Origin: Flavobacterium fluviatile | GTDB lineage: Bacteria > Bacteroidota > Bacteroidia > Flavobacteriales > Flavobacteriaceae | Reading direction: 5' to 3' | Length of the DNA: 64,000 nucleotides | NCBI RefSeq assembly: GCF_010645065.1 | Contig: NZ_JAADZW010000002.1 | Span: 248,001-312,000 of the forward strand | Shown here: positions 1 to 10,261 of the stretch, one piece after another | How positions within the stretch are numbered: the stretch's first letter is position 1 | Layout: every line of letters starts with the position of its first letter | Notes under the pieces: model-generated | Database searches by the model: none | What the model was told of the DNA's origin: nothing | The model's input: only the letters and a program-made list of their open reading frames with translations | Position numbers and translations under genes: made by a program

Positions 1-617
1 TTATGGCCTGGGACTGGATTATGTCTTTTGACCCGCACTGGTTCAGTACTTTATTTGCTTGGTATGTTTTCGCTTCATTTTTTGTAAGTGGTATCACAGC
101 AATAGCATTGGTAACTATTTACTTAAAATCTAAAGGATATTTAGAGCATGTAAATACAAGTCATATTCATGATTTAGCAAAATTCATGTTTGGTATTAGT
201 GTATTCTGGACTTATTTATGGTTCTCTCAATTTATGTTGATTTGGTATGCAAATATTCCTGAGGAGGTAACTTATTTTGTTACAAGAATTCAATTATATA
301 ATTTGCCTTTCTTTGGTGCTGTAGTTATGAATTTTGTTTTCCCATTATTGATATTGATCAACACAGATTTTAAACGACTTAACTGGGTTATTGTAATGGC
401 GGGTATTGTGATCTTATTAGGACACTATATTGATTTCTTTAATATGATTATGCCTGGTACAGTTGGTGACAGATGGTTTATTGGTGTTCCTGAAATTGCA
501 TCTATTCTTTTCTTCTTAGGTTTATTTATTTTCGTAGTGTTTACTGCTTTGAGTAAATCTCCTTTGTTAGCAAAAAGAAATCCTTTTATAGAAGAGAGTA
601 AACATTTTCATTATTAA
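1..617 (+). CDS. actF: Alternative complex III subunit ActF, C-terminal part (partial at left edge)
   Basis: This is the C-terminal 204 or so residues of a polytopic membrane protein that matches the quinol:cytochrome c oxidoreductase (alternative complex III) subunit ActF, an NrfD/PsrC-like quinone-binding subunit of the inner membrane. About five hydrophobic helices are visible, separated by short loops, with aromatic-rich stretches such as WDWIMSFDPHWF near the beginning and FWTYLWFSQFMLIWY in the middle. The frame is open to the window edge, so the first visible Met (position 3) is very unlikely to be the start; ActF proteins are normally more than twice this long. It lies 19 bases before the subunit II gene, the usual act-cox order in Bacteroidota, which implies that ACIII and the oxidase are co-expressed. 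Family recognition is from memory. Confidence 0.85.
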   Translation, partial: MAWDWIMSFDPHWFSTLFAWYVFASFFVSGITAIALVTIYLKSKGYLEHVNTSHIHDLAKFMFGISVFWTYLWFSQFMLIWYANIPEEVTYFVTRIQLYNLPFFGAVVMNFVFPLLILINTDFKRLNWVIVMAGIVILLGHYIDFFNMIMPGTVGDRWFIGVPEIASILFFLGLFIFVVFTALSKSPLLAKRNPFIEESKHFHY

Positions 618-636
618 TATTTAAAGAAATAAACAG

Positions 637-1827
637 ATGACAAGTTTGTTGGTAATTATAGTTTTAGTTTTATTAGCAGTTGCATTATGGCAATTGACCA
701 AGATTTTCGATCTTACTCAGGTTGGGGCTTCTTCGGACGATTCTCAGGTTGCATCTGATAATGATAACAATGTTCAGGGATATATTATGTTTGGCTTTCT
801 GGCTTTCATTTATATCTTTACAATTTATGGTTTACTGAAATGGGGTAATTTAGCACTCCATACGCCTGCATCGGCGCATGGTCTTTTAGTAGATAATTTA
901 ATGAATATTACTTGGGTATTAATTTTTACTGTTCAGGTCATTACTCAGGGTTTACTATATTGGTTTTCTTTTAAATACAAAGGGAACAAAGATAAAAAAG
1001 CATTATTTTTTGCAGATAGTAATAAATTAGAAGCAATTTGGAGTATTATTCCATCGGTTGTTTTAGCAATCTTAATTCTTTACGGATTGTATGCATGGAA
1101 TAACATTATGTTTGTTGACAAAGATGAAGATGTAATAGAAATCGAATTATATGCTCAACAATTTAAGTGGACAGCAAGATATGCCGGAGCTGATAACACT
1201 TTAGGTAAAGCAAATGTTCGTTTGATTGAAGGTATAAATACTTTAGGTGTTGATATGTCTGATCCAAATTCTCAGGATGATATCGTAGTTACTGAATTAC
1301 ACCTGCCTAAAGGTAAAAAAGTACATTTCAAAATGCGCTCTCAGGATGTTTTACACTCAGCTTATTTTCCTCACTTCAGAGCTCAAATGAACTGTGTTCC
1401 TGGTATGGTCACTGAGTTTGCCTTTGTTCCAACTTATACAACTGCTGAGTACAGGGAGCTGCCTTTTATGATTAAAAAAGTAGCAAATATCAATAAACTT
1501 AGAAATGAAAAAAGTGCTGAGTTAGTAGCTAAAGGAGGTACAGCATTAGATCCTTATACATTTGATTACTTATTGTTGTGCAATAAAATTTGTGGAGCAT
1601 CTCATTACAATATGCAAATGAAAGTTGTTGTAGATTCTCCTGAAGACTATAAGAAGTGGTTAAGTGAGAAAACAACTTTGGCTCAGGATATCAAAGCTGC
1701 GTCTGCAGCTGAAAAACCAGCTGAGGGAGCTGAAGCAACTACAGATACAGCTTCAAAAGTAAAAGATACTGTAAAAGCGGTTATTGATACTGTTAAGGCA
1801 GCTGTAGCAAAAGTTGCTGTTAAATAA
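637..1827 (+). CDS. coxB: Cytochrome c oxidase subunit II (CuA subunit)
   Basis: Carries the binuclear CuA centre that accepts electrons from cytochrome c (or ACIII) and passes them to subunit I. The CuA ligands are visible as C315, C319, H323 and M326 (CNKICGASHYNM), with the upstream ligand His at about H240 (DVLHSAYFPHF). There is an additional N-terminal transmembrane helix (about residues 2-24), an acidic linker, then the two normal subunit II helices (about 48-68 and 90-110, with a further hydrophobic segment near 135-155), and a periplasmic cupredoxin domain. At 396 residues it is longer than the usual 250-300; the surplus is the N-terminal helix and an Ala/Lys/Val-rich tail from about residue 345. 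It sits between actF and coxA and is likely co-transcribed with both. Confidence 0.95.
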   Translation: MTSLLVIIVLVLLAVALWQLTKIFDLTQVGASSDDSQVASDNDNNVQGYIMFGFLAFIYIFTIYGLLKWGNLALHTPASAHGLLVDNLMNITWVLIFTVQVITQGLLYWFSFKYKGNKDKKALFFADSNKLEAIWSIIPSVVLAILILYGLYAWNNIMFVDKDEDVIEIELYAQQFKWTARYAGADNTLGKANVRLIEGINTLGVDMSDPNSQDDIVVTELHLPKGKKVHFKMRSQDVLHSAYFPHFRAQMNCVPGMVTEFAFVPTYTTAEYRELPFMIKKVANINKLRNEKSAELVAKGGTALDPYTFDYLLLCNKICGASHYNMQMKVVVDSPEDYKKWLSEKTTLAQDIKAASAAEKPAEGAEATTDTASKVKDTVKAVIDTVKAAVAKVAVK

Positions 1828-1857
1828 TATTATTAAGAAAATTTAAAGTACACATAT

Positions 1858-3660
1858 ATGTCAGCAGAAGCGCACGGTCACGATCACGGACACGATCACG
1901 AGCACGAACATCATCATAAGGACACGTTCATTACTAAATATATATTTAGTATTGATCACAAAATGATCGCTAAGCAATACTTGATTACAGGTATTATTAT
2001 GGGGATTATTGGTATAGTAATGTCTTTGCTTTTCAGAATGCAATTGGCTTGGCCTGAAGAGTCTTTTAAAATATTTAATGTTTTATTAGGAGATAAATTT
2101 GCACCTGATGGTGTGATGGCTAATGATATTTATCTAGCTTTAGTTACGATACATGGTACCATTATGGTATTCTTTGTACTAACGGCTGGTTTGAGTGGAA
2201 CTTTTAGTAATTTACTTATTCCGCTTCAGATTGGTGCAAGAGATATGGCATCTGGATTTATGAATATGATTTCATACTGGTTGTTTTTCTTATCTGCTGT
2301 AGTAATGTTATGTTCATTATTTGTTGAAGCCGGACCAGCCTCTGCAGGTTGGACAATTTATCCACCATTAAGTGCTTTGCCACAGGCAATTCCAGGATCT
2401 GGAACAGGTATGACTTTATGGTTAGTTTCAATGGCTATCTTTATTGCATCCTCTTTAATGGGATCTTTAAATTACATTGTTACTGTAATCAATTTAAGAA
2501 CTAAAGGAATGTCTATGACCAGACTTCCTCTTACAATCTGGACATTCTTCGTAACAGCTATTATTGGTGTTATTTCGTTTCCTGTATTATTATCTGCAGC
2601 TTTATTATTGATTTTTGATAGAAGTTTTGGTACTTCATTCTTCTTATCTGATATTTATATTGCTGGAGAAGTTTTACATTACCAAGGAGGATCTCCGGTA
2701 TTATTTGAACACTTATTCTGGTTCTTAGGTCACCCTGAGGTTTACATCGTAATTTTACCGGCAATGGGTCTTGTTTCTGAAATTATGGCTACGAATTCCC
2801 GTAAACCAATTTTTGGATACAGAGCAATGATTATGTCAGTTCTTGCAATTGCATTTTTATCTACAATTGTTTGGGGACACCATATGTTCCTTTCGGGTAT
2901 GAATCCTTTCTTAGGATCTGTATTTACTTTTACGACTTTATTGATCGCAATTCCATCTGCTGTAAAAGCATTTAACTGGATTACGACTTTATGGAAAGGT
3001 AACTTACAGTTCAATCCTGCGATGTTATTCTCTATAGGAATGGTTTCTACTTTCATTACTGGAGGTTTAACAGGAATCATTTTAGGGGATAGTACTTTAG
3101 ATATTAATGTTCACGATACTTACTTCGTAATTGCTCACTTTCACTTAGTAATGGGTATCTCTGCACTTTACGGAATGTTTGCTGGTATCTACCACTGGTT
3201 TCCTAAAATGTACGGAAGAATGTTGAATAAAAACTTAGGTTATATCCACTTCTGGGTAACTGCTGTTTGTGCTTACGGAGTTTTCTTTCCAATGCACTTT
3301 ATTGGATTAGCAGGACTTCCAAGACGTTATTACACTAACACAAACTTCCCGTTATTTGATGATTTACAAAATGTAAATGTTTTAATTACAACATTTGCTC
3401 TTGTAGGAGGTGCGTTCCAATTAGTATTCTTATACAACTTCTTTAGCAGTATTTTCTACGGTAAGAAGGCGGTTCAGAATCCATGGAGATCTACAACTTT
3501 AGAGTGGACAACGCCAGTAGAGCATATACACGGAAACTGGCCAGGTGAAATTCCTCATGTATATCGTTGGCCGTATGACTACAGTAACCCAAATCATGAT
3601 GTAGATTTTGTTCCTCAAAATGTACCCATGAAAGAAGGGGAAGAAGTTTTACACCACTAA
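1858..3660 (+). CDS. coxA: Cytochrome c oxidase subunit I (heme-copper catalytic subunit)
   Basis: Catalytic, proton-pumping subunit that reduces oxygen at the heme a3/CuB site in the inner membrane. Diagnostic residues are present: a heme a ligand near H99, HPEVY at 292-296 (CuB His and the cross-linked Tyr), the HH pair at 341-342, and HDTYFVIAHFH with H427 (heme a3) and H429 (heme a). About 12 hydrophobic helices are visible, and the length (600 aa) fits the type A oxidase family. Unusual is the extreme N-terminus: residues 6-20 are mostly His with Asp/Glu/Gly (HGHDHGHDHEHEHHH), a likely metal-binding tail on the cytoplasmic side. A strong terminator follows at 3671-3697, so the act-cox operon probably ends here. 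Confidence 0.97.
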   Translation: MSAEAHGHDHGHDHEHEHHHKDTFITKYIFSIDHKMIAKQYLITGIIMGIIGIVMSLLFRMQLAWPEESFKIFNVLLGDKFAPDGVMANDIYLALVTIHGTIMVFFVLTAGLSGTFSNLLIPLQIGARDMASGFMNMISYWLFFLSAVVMLCSLFVEAGPASAGWTIYPPLSALPQAIPGSGTGMTLWLVSMAIFIASSLMGSLNYIVTVINLRTKGMSMTRLPLTIWTFFVTAIIGVISFPVLLSAALLLIFDRSFGTSFFLSDIYIAGEVLHYQGGSPVLFEHLFWFLGHPEVYIVILPAMGLVSEIMATNSRKPIFGYRAMIMSVLAIAFLSTIVWGHHMFLSGMNPFLGSVFTFTTLLIAIPSAVKAFNWITTLWKGNLQFNPAMLFSIGMVSTFITGGLTGIILGDSTLDINVHDTYFVIAHFHLVMGISALYGMFAGIYHWFPKMYGRMLNKNLGYIHFWVTAVCAYGVFFPMHFIGLAGLPRRYYTNTNFPLFDDLQNVNVLITTFALVGGAFQLVFLYNFFSSIFYGKKAVQNPWRSTTLEWTTPVEHIHGNWPGEIPHVYRWPYDYSNPNHDVDFVPQNVPMKEGEEVLHH

Positions 3661-3670
3661 AATATTTTAA

Positions 3671-3697
3671 AAAACCATCAGAAATGATGGTTTTTTT
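3671..3697 (+). terminator. Rho-independent terminator after coxA
   Basis: Perfect 9-bp stem (AAAACCATC / GATGGTTTT) with a 6-base loop, running into a seven-T tract. It lies 10 bases after the coxA stop codon. Confidence 0.85.
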
Positions 3698-3754
3698 GTT
3701 TTGCAAAAGTTTTATCTGTAAACTTTTACTGTTTTACAAACTGATTACTTTGAC

Positions 3755-3762
3755 TATCTTTG
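3755..3762 (+). promoter_or_regulatory. Bacteroidota -7 element (TATCTTTG) of ruvB
   Basis: Matches the Bacteroidetes sigma-ABfr -7 consensus TAnnTTTG; the -33 region is poor (GTTTTA at about 3731). The element ends only 4 bases before the ruvB ATG, so the transcript would be leaderless or nearly so. Confidence 0.55.
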
Positions 3763-3766
3763 TCAA

Positions 3767-4789
3767 ATGAATGAAAATCTAGATCCTACCACAAAAGGAT
3801 ACAACCCAGAAGAGTTAGATCTTGAAAAAAGATTGCGTCCGCTGTCATTTGATGATTTTGCCGGACAAGACCAGGTTTTAGAAAATTTAAAGGTTTTTGT
3901 TGCAGCAGCTAATCAGCGTGGTGAGGCACTGGATCATGCTCTTTTTCATGGACCTCCCGGGCTTGGAAAAACTACTCTGGCTAATATTTTGGCAAATGAA
4001 CTTGAAGTTGGAATCAAAATTACTTCTGGTCCTGTGTTGGATAAACCAGGGGATTTAGCAGGCTTACTGACTAATCTCGATGAAAGAGATGTTTTGTTTA
4101 TTGATGAAATTCATCGTTTGAGTCCTATTGTGGAAGAATATCTGTATTCGGCTATGGAGGATTTCAAGATTGATATCATGATAGAATCTGGTCCTAATGC
4201 AAGAACTGTTCAGATTAATTTGAATCCATTTACTTTAATAGGTGCTACTACCAGATCAGGATTATTAACAGCTCCAATGCGTGCCCGTTTCGGAATATCT
4301 TCCCGTTTACAATATTATACTACCGAACTTTTGACAACCATAGTTGAAAGAAGTGCTTCTATTTTGAAAATGCCTATCGACCTTGAGGCAGCCATAGAAA
4401 TTGCAGGCCGCAGCCGAGGTACTCCTCGTATTGCAAATGCTTTATTACGTCGTGTACGTGATTTTGCACAGATAAAAGGTAATGGTACAATTGATTTGGA
4501 AATTTCAAGATATGCTTTGAAAGCACTGAATGTTGATGCTCACGGACTTGATGAGATGGATAACAAGATATTGTTGACGATTATCAATAAGTTTAAAGGA
4601 GGTCCGGTGGGGCTTTCTACTTTAGCAACTGCTGTTTCCGAAAGCAGCGAAACAATTGAAGAAGTTTATGAACCATTTTTAATTCAGGAGGGATTTATTA
4701 TGAGAACGCCTCGTGGTAGAGAAGTAACGGATAAAGCATATAAACATCTGGGAAAAATAAACACGAATATTCAAGGTGGTTTATTCTAA
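3767..4789 (+). CDS. ruvB: Holliday junction branch migration helicase RuvB
   Basis: Hexameric AAA+ motor that, with RuvA, drives branch migration of Holliday junctions during recombinational repair. Walker A is visible as GPPGLGKT (residues 62-69), Walker B as FIDEIH, sensor 1 as GATTRSG, and an arginine-finger-type region at PMRARFG; the C-terminal winged helix ends with the family-typical [10 protein letters not shown]. Length 340 aa is normal. Its partner ruvA lies 5.5 kb downstream rather than next to it. It probably heads a short operon with the P450 gene, 12 bases downstream. Confidence 0.98.
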   Translation: MNENLDPTTKGYNPEELDLEKRLRPLSFDDFAGQDQVLENLKVFVAAANQRGEALDHALFHGPPGLGKTTLANILANELEVGIKITSGPVLDKPGDLAGLLTNLDERDVLFIDEIHRLSPIVEEYLYSAMEDFKIDIMIESGPNARTVQINLNPFTLIGATTRSGLLTAPMRARFGISSRLQYYTTELLTTIVERSASILKMPIDLEAAIEIAGRSRGTPRIANALLRRVRDFAQIKGNGTIDLEISRYALKALNVDAHGLDEMDNKILLTIINKFKGGPVGLSTLATAVSESSETIEEVYEPFLIQEGFIMRTPRGREVTDKAYKHLGKINTNIQGGLF

Positions 4790-4801
4790 ATTCAGATAAT
4801 T

Positions 4802-6148
4802 ATGTCTGTAAGTACAAAATATAACTATCCGCCCAAAATTTCTATTCTTAGATTTTTTCTGGATGTGGAGGGGGTTCGTAGAGATCCAATTCCTTATCAT
4901 AGAAGGTATTTTGATAAGTTAGGTGACTCTTTTTCTATTCAGATAGGTGTTTCACGTCATATCATTTTATCCCGAAATAATGATGTTGCTGAATATATTT
5001 TGCAGAAAAATCAAAAGAATTATTACAAGTCAAAGTTTCAGTCTGTATATCTTTCTAAGTATTTAGGAAATGGACTTTTAACTGTGGATGGTGAGTTTTG
5101 GTTAAAACAAAGAAGACTCATCCAGCCTGCTTTTCATAAACAAAAAATGAATCAGCTAGTTGAAAATATGGAGCAAATCATTGTTTCAGAACTTAATAAT
5201 TTAATTGAAGAAAAAAGTATAGATCTTTTTCCTGTAATGAGTGAATTGGCTTTCAATGTTGTAGCAAAGTCGCTATTTCAATTTTCTATTTCTGATGAAA
5301 AATTAAATCGCATAAAATTTATTATAGAAGAAGTTCAGAATTTCTTGATCAAGGAGATTAGGCTTCCCCATAAAGCGTGGTGGTTTTCAATTAGCGGTCA
5401 GGTTAAAAAGCACCTTAAATTGGCTGATGAGAATAATAAAATTATTCAGGAGATTATAGAAGAAAGAATTGCTTCAAAATCAGAAGTGAATGATTTGCTT
5501 AATATGCTTCTTGAAACACGTTATGAAGATAGTGGGGAAGGAATGCCAGTAGTGCAATTAATAGATGAAATAAAAATTCTTTTTACAGCCGGCCATGAAA
5601 CTACTGCAAATGCTTTGACCTTCACATTGCATCTTTTAGGTAATCATCCTGATGCGCAGCTGAAGATATTTGATGAAATTGTGAAAATTGAATCTGAAAC
5701 GGATAATGTAATTGAACAACTTCAAAAAATGACTTTCATAAACGCAGTTTTAAATGAGTCAATGAGATTGTATCCGCCTGCATGGATTACAGATAGGGAA
5801 AATGTAGAAGATGATAATTTAGCAGGATTCAATATTAGAAAAGGTACGCTGATTGGAGTTTCTTTTTATGAGTTGCACCGAAATCCTAAATATTGGGAAA
5901 ATCCGAATGAGTTTATTCCTGAACGTTTTCTTGGTGAACAAAAAAAGAAGTCGCTGCAATATTTTTATCCTTTTGGAGCCGGACCGAGAATGTGTATTGG
6001 AGCCGGATTTGCCATTTATGAAATGTGCCTGACACTTTCTTATATTGTAAAAAGATACGTGATTAAATCAACTAAAAATGAAATTCAGTTTAATCCGTTA
6101 ATCACTTTAAAACCAGTTGGAGCTGAAGTTATATTCTCTAAAAGATGA
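4802..6148 (+). CDS. Cytochrome P450
   Basis: A soluble heme-thiolate monooxygenase of 448 residues. All P450 signatures are intact: the I-helix oxygen-binding motif AGHETTAN (about 262-269), the K-helix ExxR in NESMR (about 317-321), and the heme loop [10 protein letters not shown] with the axial Cys at C398. There is no signal peptide or membrane anchor, and no ferredoxin or reductase is fused or adjacent, so its electron donor must come from elsewhere. The substrate cannot be inferred; similarity to fatty-acid/alkane-type bacterial P450s is only an impression. The gene is sandwiched between ruvB (12-base gap) and queG (ATGA overlap), so it appears translationally coupled to queG. No carotenoid, steroid or polyketide genes are nearby. 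Confidence 0.93.
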   Translation: MSVSTKYNYPPKISILRFFLDVEGVRRDPIPYHRRYFDKLGDSFSIQIGVSRHIILSRNNDVAEYILQKNQKNYYKSKFQSVYLSKYLGNGLLTVDGEFWLKQRRLIQPAFHKQKMNQLVENMEQIIVSELNNLIEEKSIDLFPVMSELAFNVVAKSLFQFSISDEKLNRIKFIIEEVQNFLIKEIRLPHKAWWFSISGQVKKHLKLADENNKIIQEIIEERIASKSEVNDLLNMLLETRYEDSGEGMPVVQLIDEIKILFTAGHETTANALTFTLHLLGNHPDAQLKIFDEIVKIESETDNVIEQLQKMTFINAVLNESMRLYPPAWITDRENVEDDNLAGFNIRKGTLIGVSFYELHRNPKYWENPNEFIPERFLGEQKKKSLQYFYPFGAGPRMCIGAGFAIYEMCLTLSYIVKRYVIKSTKNEIQFNPLITLKPVGAEVIFSKR

Positions 6149-7071
6149 CCCTTAATTCTAAAGAGACATATTCAAAATTTATTAAATCTGAAGCAAAACG
6201 GCTTGGTTTCATTTCTTGTGGAATATCTAAAGCAGGTTTTCTTGAAGAAGAAGCTCCCCGTTTGGAAAATTGGTTGAAAAATAATCAGAATGGCCAAATG
6301 ACCTATATGGAAAACCATTTTGATAAGCGTTTAGATCCAACATTATTGGTTGATGATGCTAAGAGCGTGGTTTCACTTTTGTTAAATTATTATCCTGCTG
6401 AAGTTCAAAATAACGAGAGTTTCAAGATTTCAAAATATGCGTATGGTCAGGATTATCATTTTGTTATTAAAGAAAAACTAAAAGAATTTCTTCATTCTAT
6501 CCAAGAGAATATAGGCGATGTTTCGGGTCGTGCTTTTGTAGATTCTGCACCTGTTTTAGACAGGGCTTGGGCAGCAAAAAGCGGTTTGGGCTGGATTGGC
6601 AAAAGCAGTAATTTATTAACTCAGAAAGTAGGCTCATTTTATTTTATTGCAGAACTTATCCTGGACTTAGATCTCGAATACGATCATGCAGTAACTGATC
6701 ATTGCGGCTCTTGTACGGCCTGTATCGATGCCTGTCCAACTCAGGCAATAGTCGCTCCTTATGTCGTAGATGGCAGCAAATGCATTTCTTATTATACAAT
6801 AGAACTTAAAGAGAACATTCCATACGAAATGAAAGGTAAATTTGATGATTGGATGTTTGGTTGTGATACCTGTCAGGATGTTTGTCCCTGGAATCGCTTT
6901 TCGAAACCACATTCGGAACCCTTATTTAATCCAAATCCTGAATTGCTTTCTTTTTCTAAAAAAGACTGGACTGAAATTACAGAGGAAACTTTTCGGCTGG
7001 TTTTTAAAAATTCCCCTGTCAAGAGAACTAAATTTGATGGTCTGAGGAGAAATATTAAGTTTTTAGAATAA
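6145..7071 (+). CDS. queG: Epoxyqueuosine reductase QueG
   Basis: Catalyses the last step of queuosine synthesis, reduction of epoxyqueuosine to queuosine in tRNA, using cobalamin and two [4Fe-4S] clusters. The two ferredoxin-like cluster motifs are visible: [12 protein letters not shown] (about residues 190-201) and CDTCQDVCP (about 241-249). The N-terminal cobalamin-binding part includes the conserved segment [21 protein letters not shown]. Length 308 aa is normal (the HEAT-repeat extension of some homologues is absent). The start overlaps the P450 stop by four bases (ATGA), fixing it as the second gene of the pair. Confidence 0.96.
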   Translation: MTLNSKETYSKFIKSEAKRLGFISCGISKAGFLEEEAPRLENWLKNNQNGQMTYMENHFDKRLDPTLLVDDAKSVVSLLLNYYPAEVQNNESFKISKYAYGQDYHFVIKEKLKEFLHSIQENIGDVSGRAFVDSAPVLDRAWAAKSGLGWIGKSSNLLTQKVGSFYFIAELILDLDLEYDHAVTDHCGSCTACIDACPTQAIVAPYVVDGSKCISYYTIELKENIPYEMKGKFDDWMFGCDTCQDVCPWNRFSKPHSEPLFNPNPELLSFSKKDWTEITEETFRLVFKNSPVKRTKFDGLRRNIKFLE

Positions 7072-7330
7072 TCTTACAGAGGCATATTGTCAATACTGCA
7101 GCAACTTTTTCAGTTTTAGAAAATGTATTTTTATTTCTGCTTAAATAGAAAAATGTTGAGATTTTCATAAAAAAGTGGACGTGAATTATTCTTTTCTTTT
7201 GCAGAATATTTAGAAATAGTTAAATAAGTTGTAAAGATTTAAAAATGAATCTACTAGGTGTAAAAAAATGTAGAGACTAATCTTTTATGTTCAAATTTTT
7301 CTAACTTTATATTCCTAAAATTTTTCGGAT
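7072..7330. other. AT-rich intergenic region with no recognised gene
   Basis: 259 bases between queG and the CBS-domain gene. I find no tRNA, no convincing hairpin with a T tract and no perfect TAnnTTTG element, although the CBS-gene promoter must lie here or read through from upstream. A weak TCTACT/TGTAGA hairpin is present near 7242-7275. Confidence 0.4.
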
Positions 7331-7756
7331 ATGACTGTAAATCAAATACTAAACACAAAAGGGAAAAATGTTTATTCCGTACGTACAACAACCACTGTCT
7401 ATGAAGCACTGAAAGTGATGGGCGAAAAAAATATAGGCGCTATCCTTATTATCGATGGTTCTGAGTTGAAAGGAATATTGTCTGAAAGGGATTATGCACG
7501 AAAAATTGTTTTAAAGGATAAATCATCAAAAGAAACATTTGTTGACGAAATCATGGAAAGTACTGTTTTTACAGTAAAACTTTCAGATAATTTAGAAGAT
7601 TGCATGGAGCTGATGAGTACAAAAAGAATAAGGCACCTGCCGGTTTTAGAAGACGGAATTGTTGTAGGCATTATTTCGATTAGTGATGTCGTAAAAGCTA
7701 TTATCGAATTGCAAAAAGATACGATAAATTATCTTAACTCTTATATTTCTCAATAA
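7331..7756 (+). CDS. Paired CBS-domain protein
   Basis: A 141-residue soluble protein made of two CBS motifs (about residues 8-60 and 73-130), the fold that binds adenine nucleotides and senses energy state. The first repeat carries MGEKNIGAILIID and GILSERDYARKI, the second MSTKRIRHLPVLEDG and GIISISDVVKA, the typical alternation of a stand-alone CBS pair. No catalytic or DNA-binding domain is attached, so the partner protein is unknown. The gene is monocistronic: 259 bases of non-coding sequence lie upstream and a strong terminator follows. Confidence 0.9.
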   Translation: MTVNQILNTKGKNVYSVRTTTTVYEALKVMGEKNIGAILIIDGSELKGILSERDYARKIVLKDKSSKETFVDEIMESTVFTVKLSDNLEDCMELMSTKRIRHLPVLEDGIVVGIISISDVVKAIIELQKDTINYLNSYISQ

Positions 7757-7779
7757 GATTAAACAATAAAAAAACTTAC

Positions 7780-7814
7780 AAATAGTCCGAAATTAAATCG
7801 GACTATTTTTTTTG
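7780..7814 (+). terminator. Rho-independent terminator after the CBS gene
   Basis: Perfect 11-bp stem (AAATAGTCCGA / TCGGACTATTT, 7780-7790 and 7798-7808) with a 7-base loop, flanked by an A tract on the left and a T tract on the right, so it could work in both directions. Confidence 0.85.
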
Positions 7815-7876
7815 CAATATTTGACTTTTTTCCGGAAAAGAATGCTGAAAAACAGATAGTTTTAAAGCAAGACTTA

Positions 7877-7884
7877 TATCTTTG
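7877..7884 (+). promoter_or_regulatory. -7 element (TATCTTTG) of the malic enzyme gene
   Basis: Perfect TAnnTTTG. Its last base is the G of an in-frame GTG, which rules out that GTG as the start and points to ATG 7908. Confidence 0.55.
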
Positions 7885-7907
7885 TGAGGAAACTAAAGCG
7901 AAAACGA

Positions 7908-10199
7908 ATGAATAAAGACACTAAAAGAAGAGAGGCGTTATTGTATCATGCAGAACCGACTCCAGGGAAAATTCAGGTAGTTCCGACTAAAAAATACGCA
8001 ACCCAAAGAGATTTATCTCTGGCGTATTCACCGGGAGTTGCAGAGCCGTGTTTAGAAATCGCAGCAAACGTTGAAGATGTTTATAAATATACAGCAAAAG
8101 GGAATTTAGTAGCCGTTATTTCAAATGGCACAGCTGTTTTAGGTCTTGGTGACATAGGTCCGGAAGCCGGGAAACCTGTCATGGAGGGAAAAGGTTTACT
8201 GTTTAAAATTTTCTCGGATATTGATGTTTTCGATATTGAAATCGGGACAAAAGATGTTGAAGAATTTATTCAGACGGTAAAAAATATTGCTCCAACTTTT
8301 GGAGGGATTAATCTTGAAGATATTAAAGCGCCCGAATCTTTTGAAATAGAAAGAAGACTGATAGAAGAGTTAGATATTCCGGTAATGCATGATGATCAGC
8401 ATGGAACCGCTATTATTTCTTCGGCGGCATTAATTAATGCTTTAGAATTGGCAGGTAAAAAAGCCGAAGACGTAAAAGTTGTCGTTTCCGGAGCCGGATC
8501 TGCTGCGATAGCCTGTACAGATTTATATGTTTTACTGGGCGTTAAAGTTGAAAATGTTTTGATGTTCAATAGTAAAGGACTTTTAACAAAAGATAATCTT
8601 TCGCTTTCAGAATTACAATTGAAATATGCTGTGGATGGAGCTAAAATTGATTTGGCAGAAGCTGTAAAAGGTGCTGATGTTTTTATTGGATTGTCTTCTG
8701 GAAATATTTTGTCTCCTGAAATGCTGTTATCAATGGCTGATAATCCTATCGTTTTTGCAATGGCAAATCCAAATCCTGAAATAGATTATAATTTAGCAAC
8801 AGAAACCCGTAAGGATGTTATTATGGCTACAGGCCGTTCAGATTTTCCAAATCAGGTCAATAATGTTTTAGGGTTTCCTTATATTTTCAGGGGAGCTTTA
8901 GATGTAAGGGCTACAAAAATTAATGAAGCTATGAAAATGGCAGCTGTAAAAGCACTGGCATCATTAGCGAAACAATCTGTTCCGGAACAGGTTAACGTAG
9001 CTTATGGCGCAACAAAATTAGGCTTTGGCCGAGAGTATATTATACCGAAACCATTTGATCCAAGGCTTATTGCTGTGGTTGCACCAGCTGTTGCAAAAGC
9101 AGCTATAGAATCAGGGGTTGCCAAAAATCCAATTGCAGACTGGTCTGCCTATGAAGAAAAACTCTTAGAACGTTTGGGCAACGATAATAAGATGGTTCGG
9201 TTAATTACAAACCGTGCAAAGATAGAACCAAAACGAGTTGTTTTTCCTGAAGCTGAACATCTGAATGTTTTAAAAGCAGCTCAAATTGTGTATGAAGAGG
9301 GGATAGCTTTTCCAATTCTATTAGGGAATAAAGAAATTATTTTAGAACTTAAAGAAGAATTAGGTTTTGATGCAGACGTCGAAATTATTGATCCGAAAGT
9401 AAAAGATGAAGAGCAAAGAAGGGATAAATTTGCAAAATCATACTGGTCAGCCAGAGAAAGACGTGGTATATCGTTGCTAGATGCCCAAAAATTAATGCGT
9501 GAAAGAAATTATTTTGCAGCAATGATGGTTAACGAAGGTGAAGCGGATGGTTTGGTTACGGGTCATTCCCGAAGTTATCCTTCGGTTTTAAAGCCAATGC
9601 TGCAATTAATAGGCAAAGCAAACGGGGCTTCTCTTGTAGCAACAGCAAACATGATGCTTACAGCAAGGGGACCAATGTTTTTATCGGATACGGCGATTAA
9701 TATTAGTCCGTCAGCTGAAGATTTAGTAAATATTGCATTAATGACGGCCAAGACCGCTAAAATGTTTGGGGTTGAACCTGTAATTGCAATGGTTTCATAT
9801 TCAAACTTTGGATCATCAACCCATCAAAATGCTTCAAAAGTCAGAGATGCAGTTGCCTTTTTACATAAAAATTATCCTGACATGATTGTAGATGGGGAAA
9901 TTCAGGCAGATTTTGCACTAAACCCTGAGATGCTTGAGGAAAAATTTCCTTTTTCTAAATTAGCCGGTAAAAAAGTAAATACACTGGTTTTTCCTAATTT
10001 GGAATCCGCAAACATAACCTACAAGTTGCTAAAAGAATTGTATCAGGTAAATTCTATTGGTCCAATTATGATGGGGATGGGAAAACCTGTTCACATTTTT
10101 CAGTTAGGAGCAAGTGTGGAAGAGATGGTAAATATGGCGGCAATTGCAGTTATTGATGCCCAGGAAAAACAATTAAAGAAAATTAAACTGGGCAAATAA
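7908..10199 (+). CDS. maeB: NADP-dependent malic enzyme with C-terminal phosphotransacetylase-like domain
   Basis: Oxidatively decarboxylates malate to pyruvate with reduction of NADP, supplying NADPH and pyruvate in the cytosol. The order is an N-terminal malic domain ([29 protein letters not shown]), a Rossmann domain with [13 protein letters not shown], and from about residue 430 a phosphate acetyl/butyryltransferase-like domain ([32 protein letters not shown]). In MaeB proteins that domain is thought to be regulatory, binding acetyl-CoA. The open frame extends upstream to a GTG at 7884, but that codon lies in the promoter -7 element, so I take ATG 7908 (763 aa, normal for the family). ruvA follows 62 bases later under its own promoter. 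Confidence 0.95.
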   Translation: MNKDTKRREALLYHAEPTPGKIQVVPTKKYATQRDLSLAYSPGVAEPCLEIAANVEDVYKYTAKGNLVAVISNGTAVLGLGDIGPEAGKPVMEGKGLLFKIFSDIDVFDIEIGTKDVEEFIQTVKNIAPTFGGINLEDIKAPESFEIERRLIEELDIPVMHDDQHGTAIISSAALINALELAGKKAEDVKVVVSGAGSAAIACTDLYVLLGVKVENVLMFNSKGLLTKDNLSLSELQLKYAVDGAKIDLAEAVKGADVFIGLSSGNILSPEMLLSMADNPIVFAMANPNPEIDYNLATETRKDVIMATGRSDFPNQVNNVLGFPYIFRGALDVRATKINEAMKMAAVKALASLAKQSVPEQVNVAYGATKLGFGREYIIPKPFDPRLIAVVAPAVAKAAIESGVAKNPIADWSAYEEKLLERLGNDNKMVRLITNRAKIEPKRVVFPEAEHLNVLKAAQIVYEEGIAFPILLGNKEIILELKEELGFDADVEIIDPKVKDEEQRRDKFAKSYWSARERRGISLLDAQKLMRERNYFAAMMVNEGEADGLVTGHSRSYPSVLKPMLQLIGKANGASLVATANMMLTARGPMFLSDTAINISPSAEDLVNIALMTAKTAKMFGVEPVIAMVSYSNFGSSTHQNASKVRDAVAFLHKNYPDMIVDGEIQADFALNPEMLEEKFPFSKLAGKKVNTLVFPNLESANITYKLLKELYQVNSIGPIMMGMGKPVHIFQLGASVEEMVNMAAIAVIDAQEKQLKKIKLGK

Positions 10200-10211
10200 C
10201 GGGTTTATACA

Positions 10212-10244
10212 GTTGTTAACATTGTCCTAATTTTATTATATTTG
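10212..10244 (+). promoter_or_regulatory. Promoter of ruvA: GTTG-N21-TATATTTG
   Basis: -33-like GTTG at 10212-10215 and a perfect -7 TAnnTTTG at 10237-10244, 17 bases before the ruvA start. It probably drives ruvA and sprA together. Confidence 0.5.
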
Positions 10245-10261
10245 GCACCACAAATAATATT

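Noticed and set aside
2742..3080. Antisense open frames inside coxA and other long genes
   Set aside because: They lie opposite strongly conserved coding sequence, have no family resemblance and no promoter or start context.
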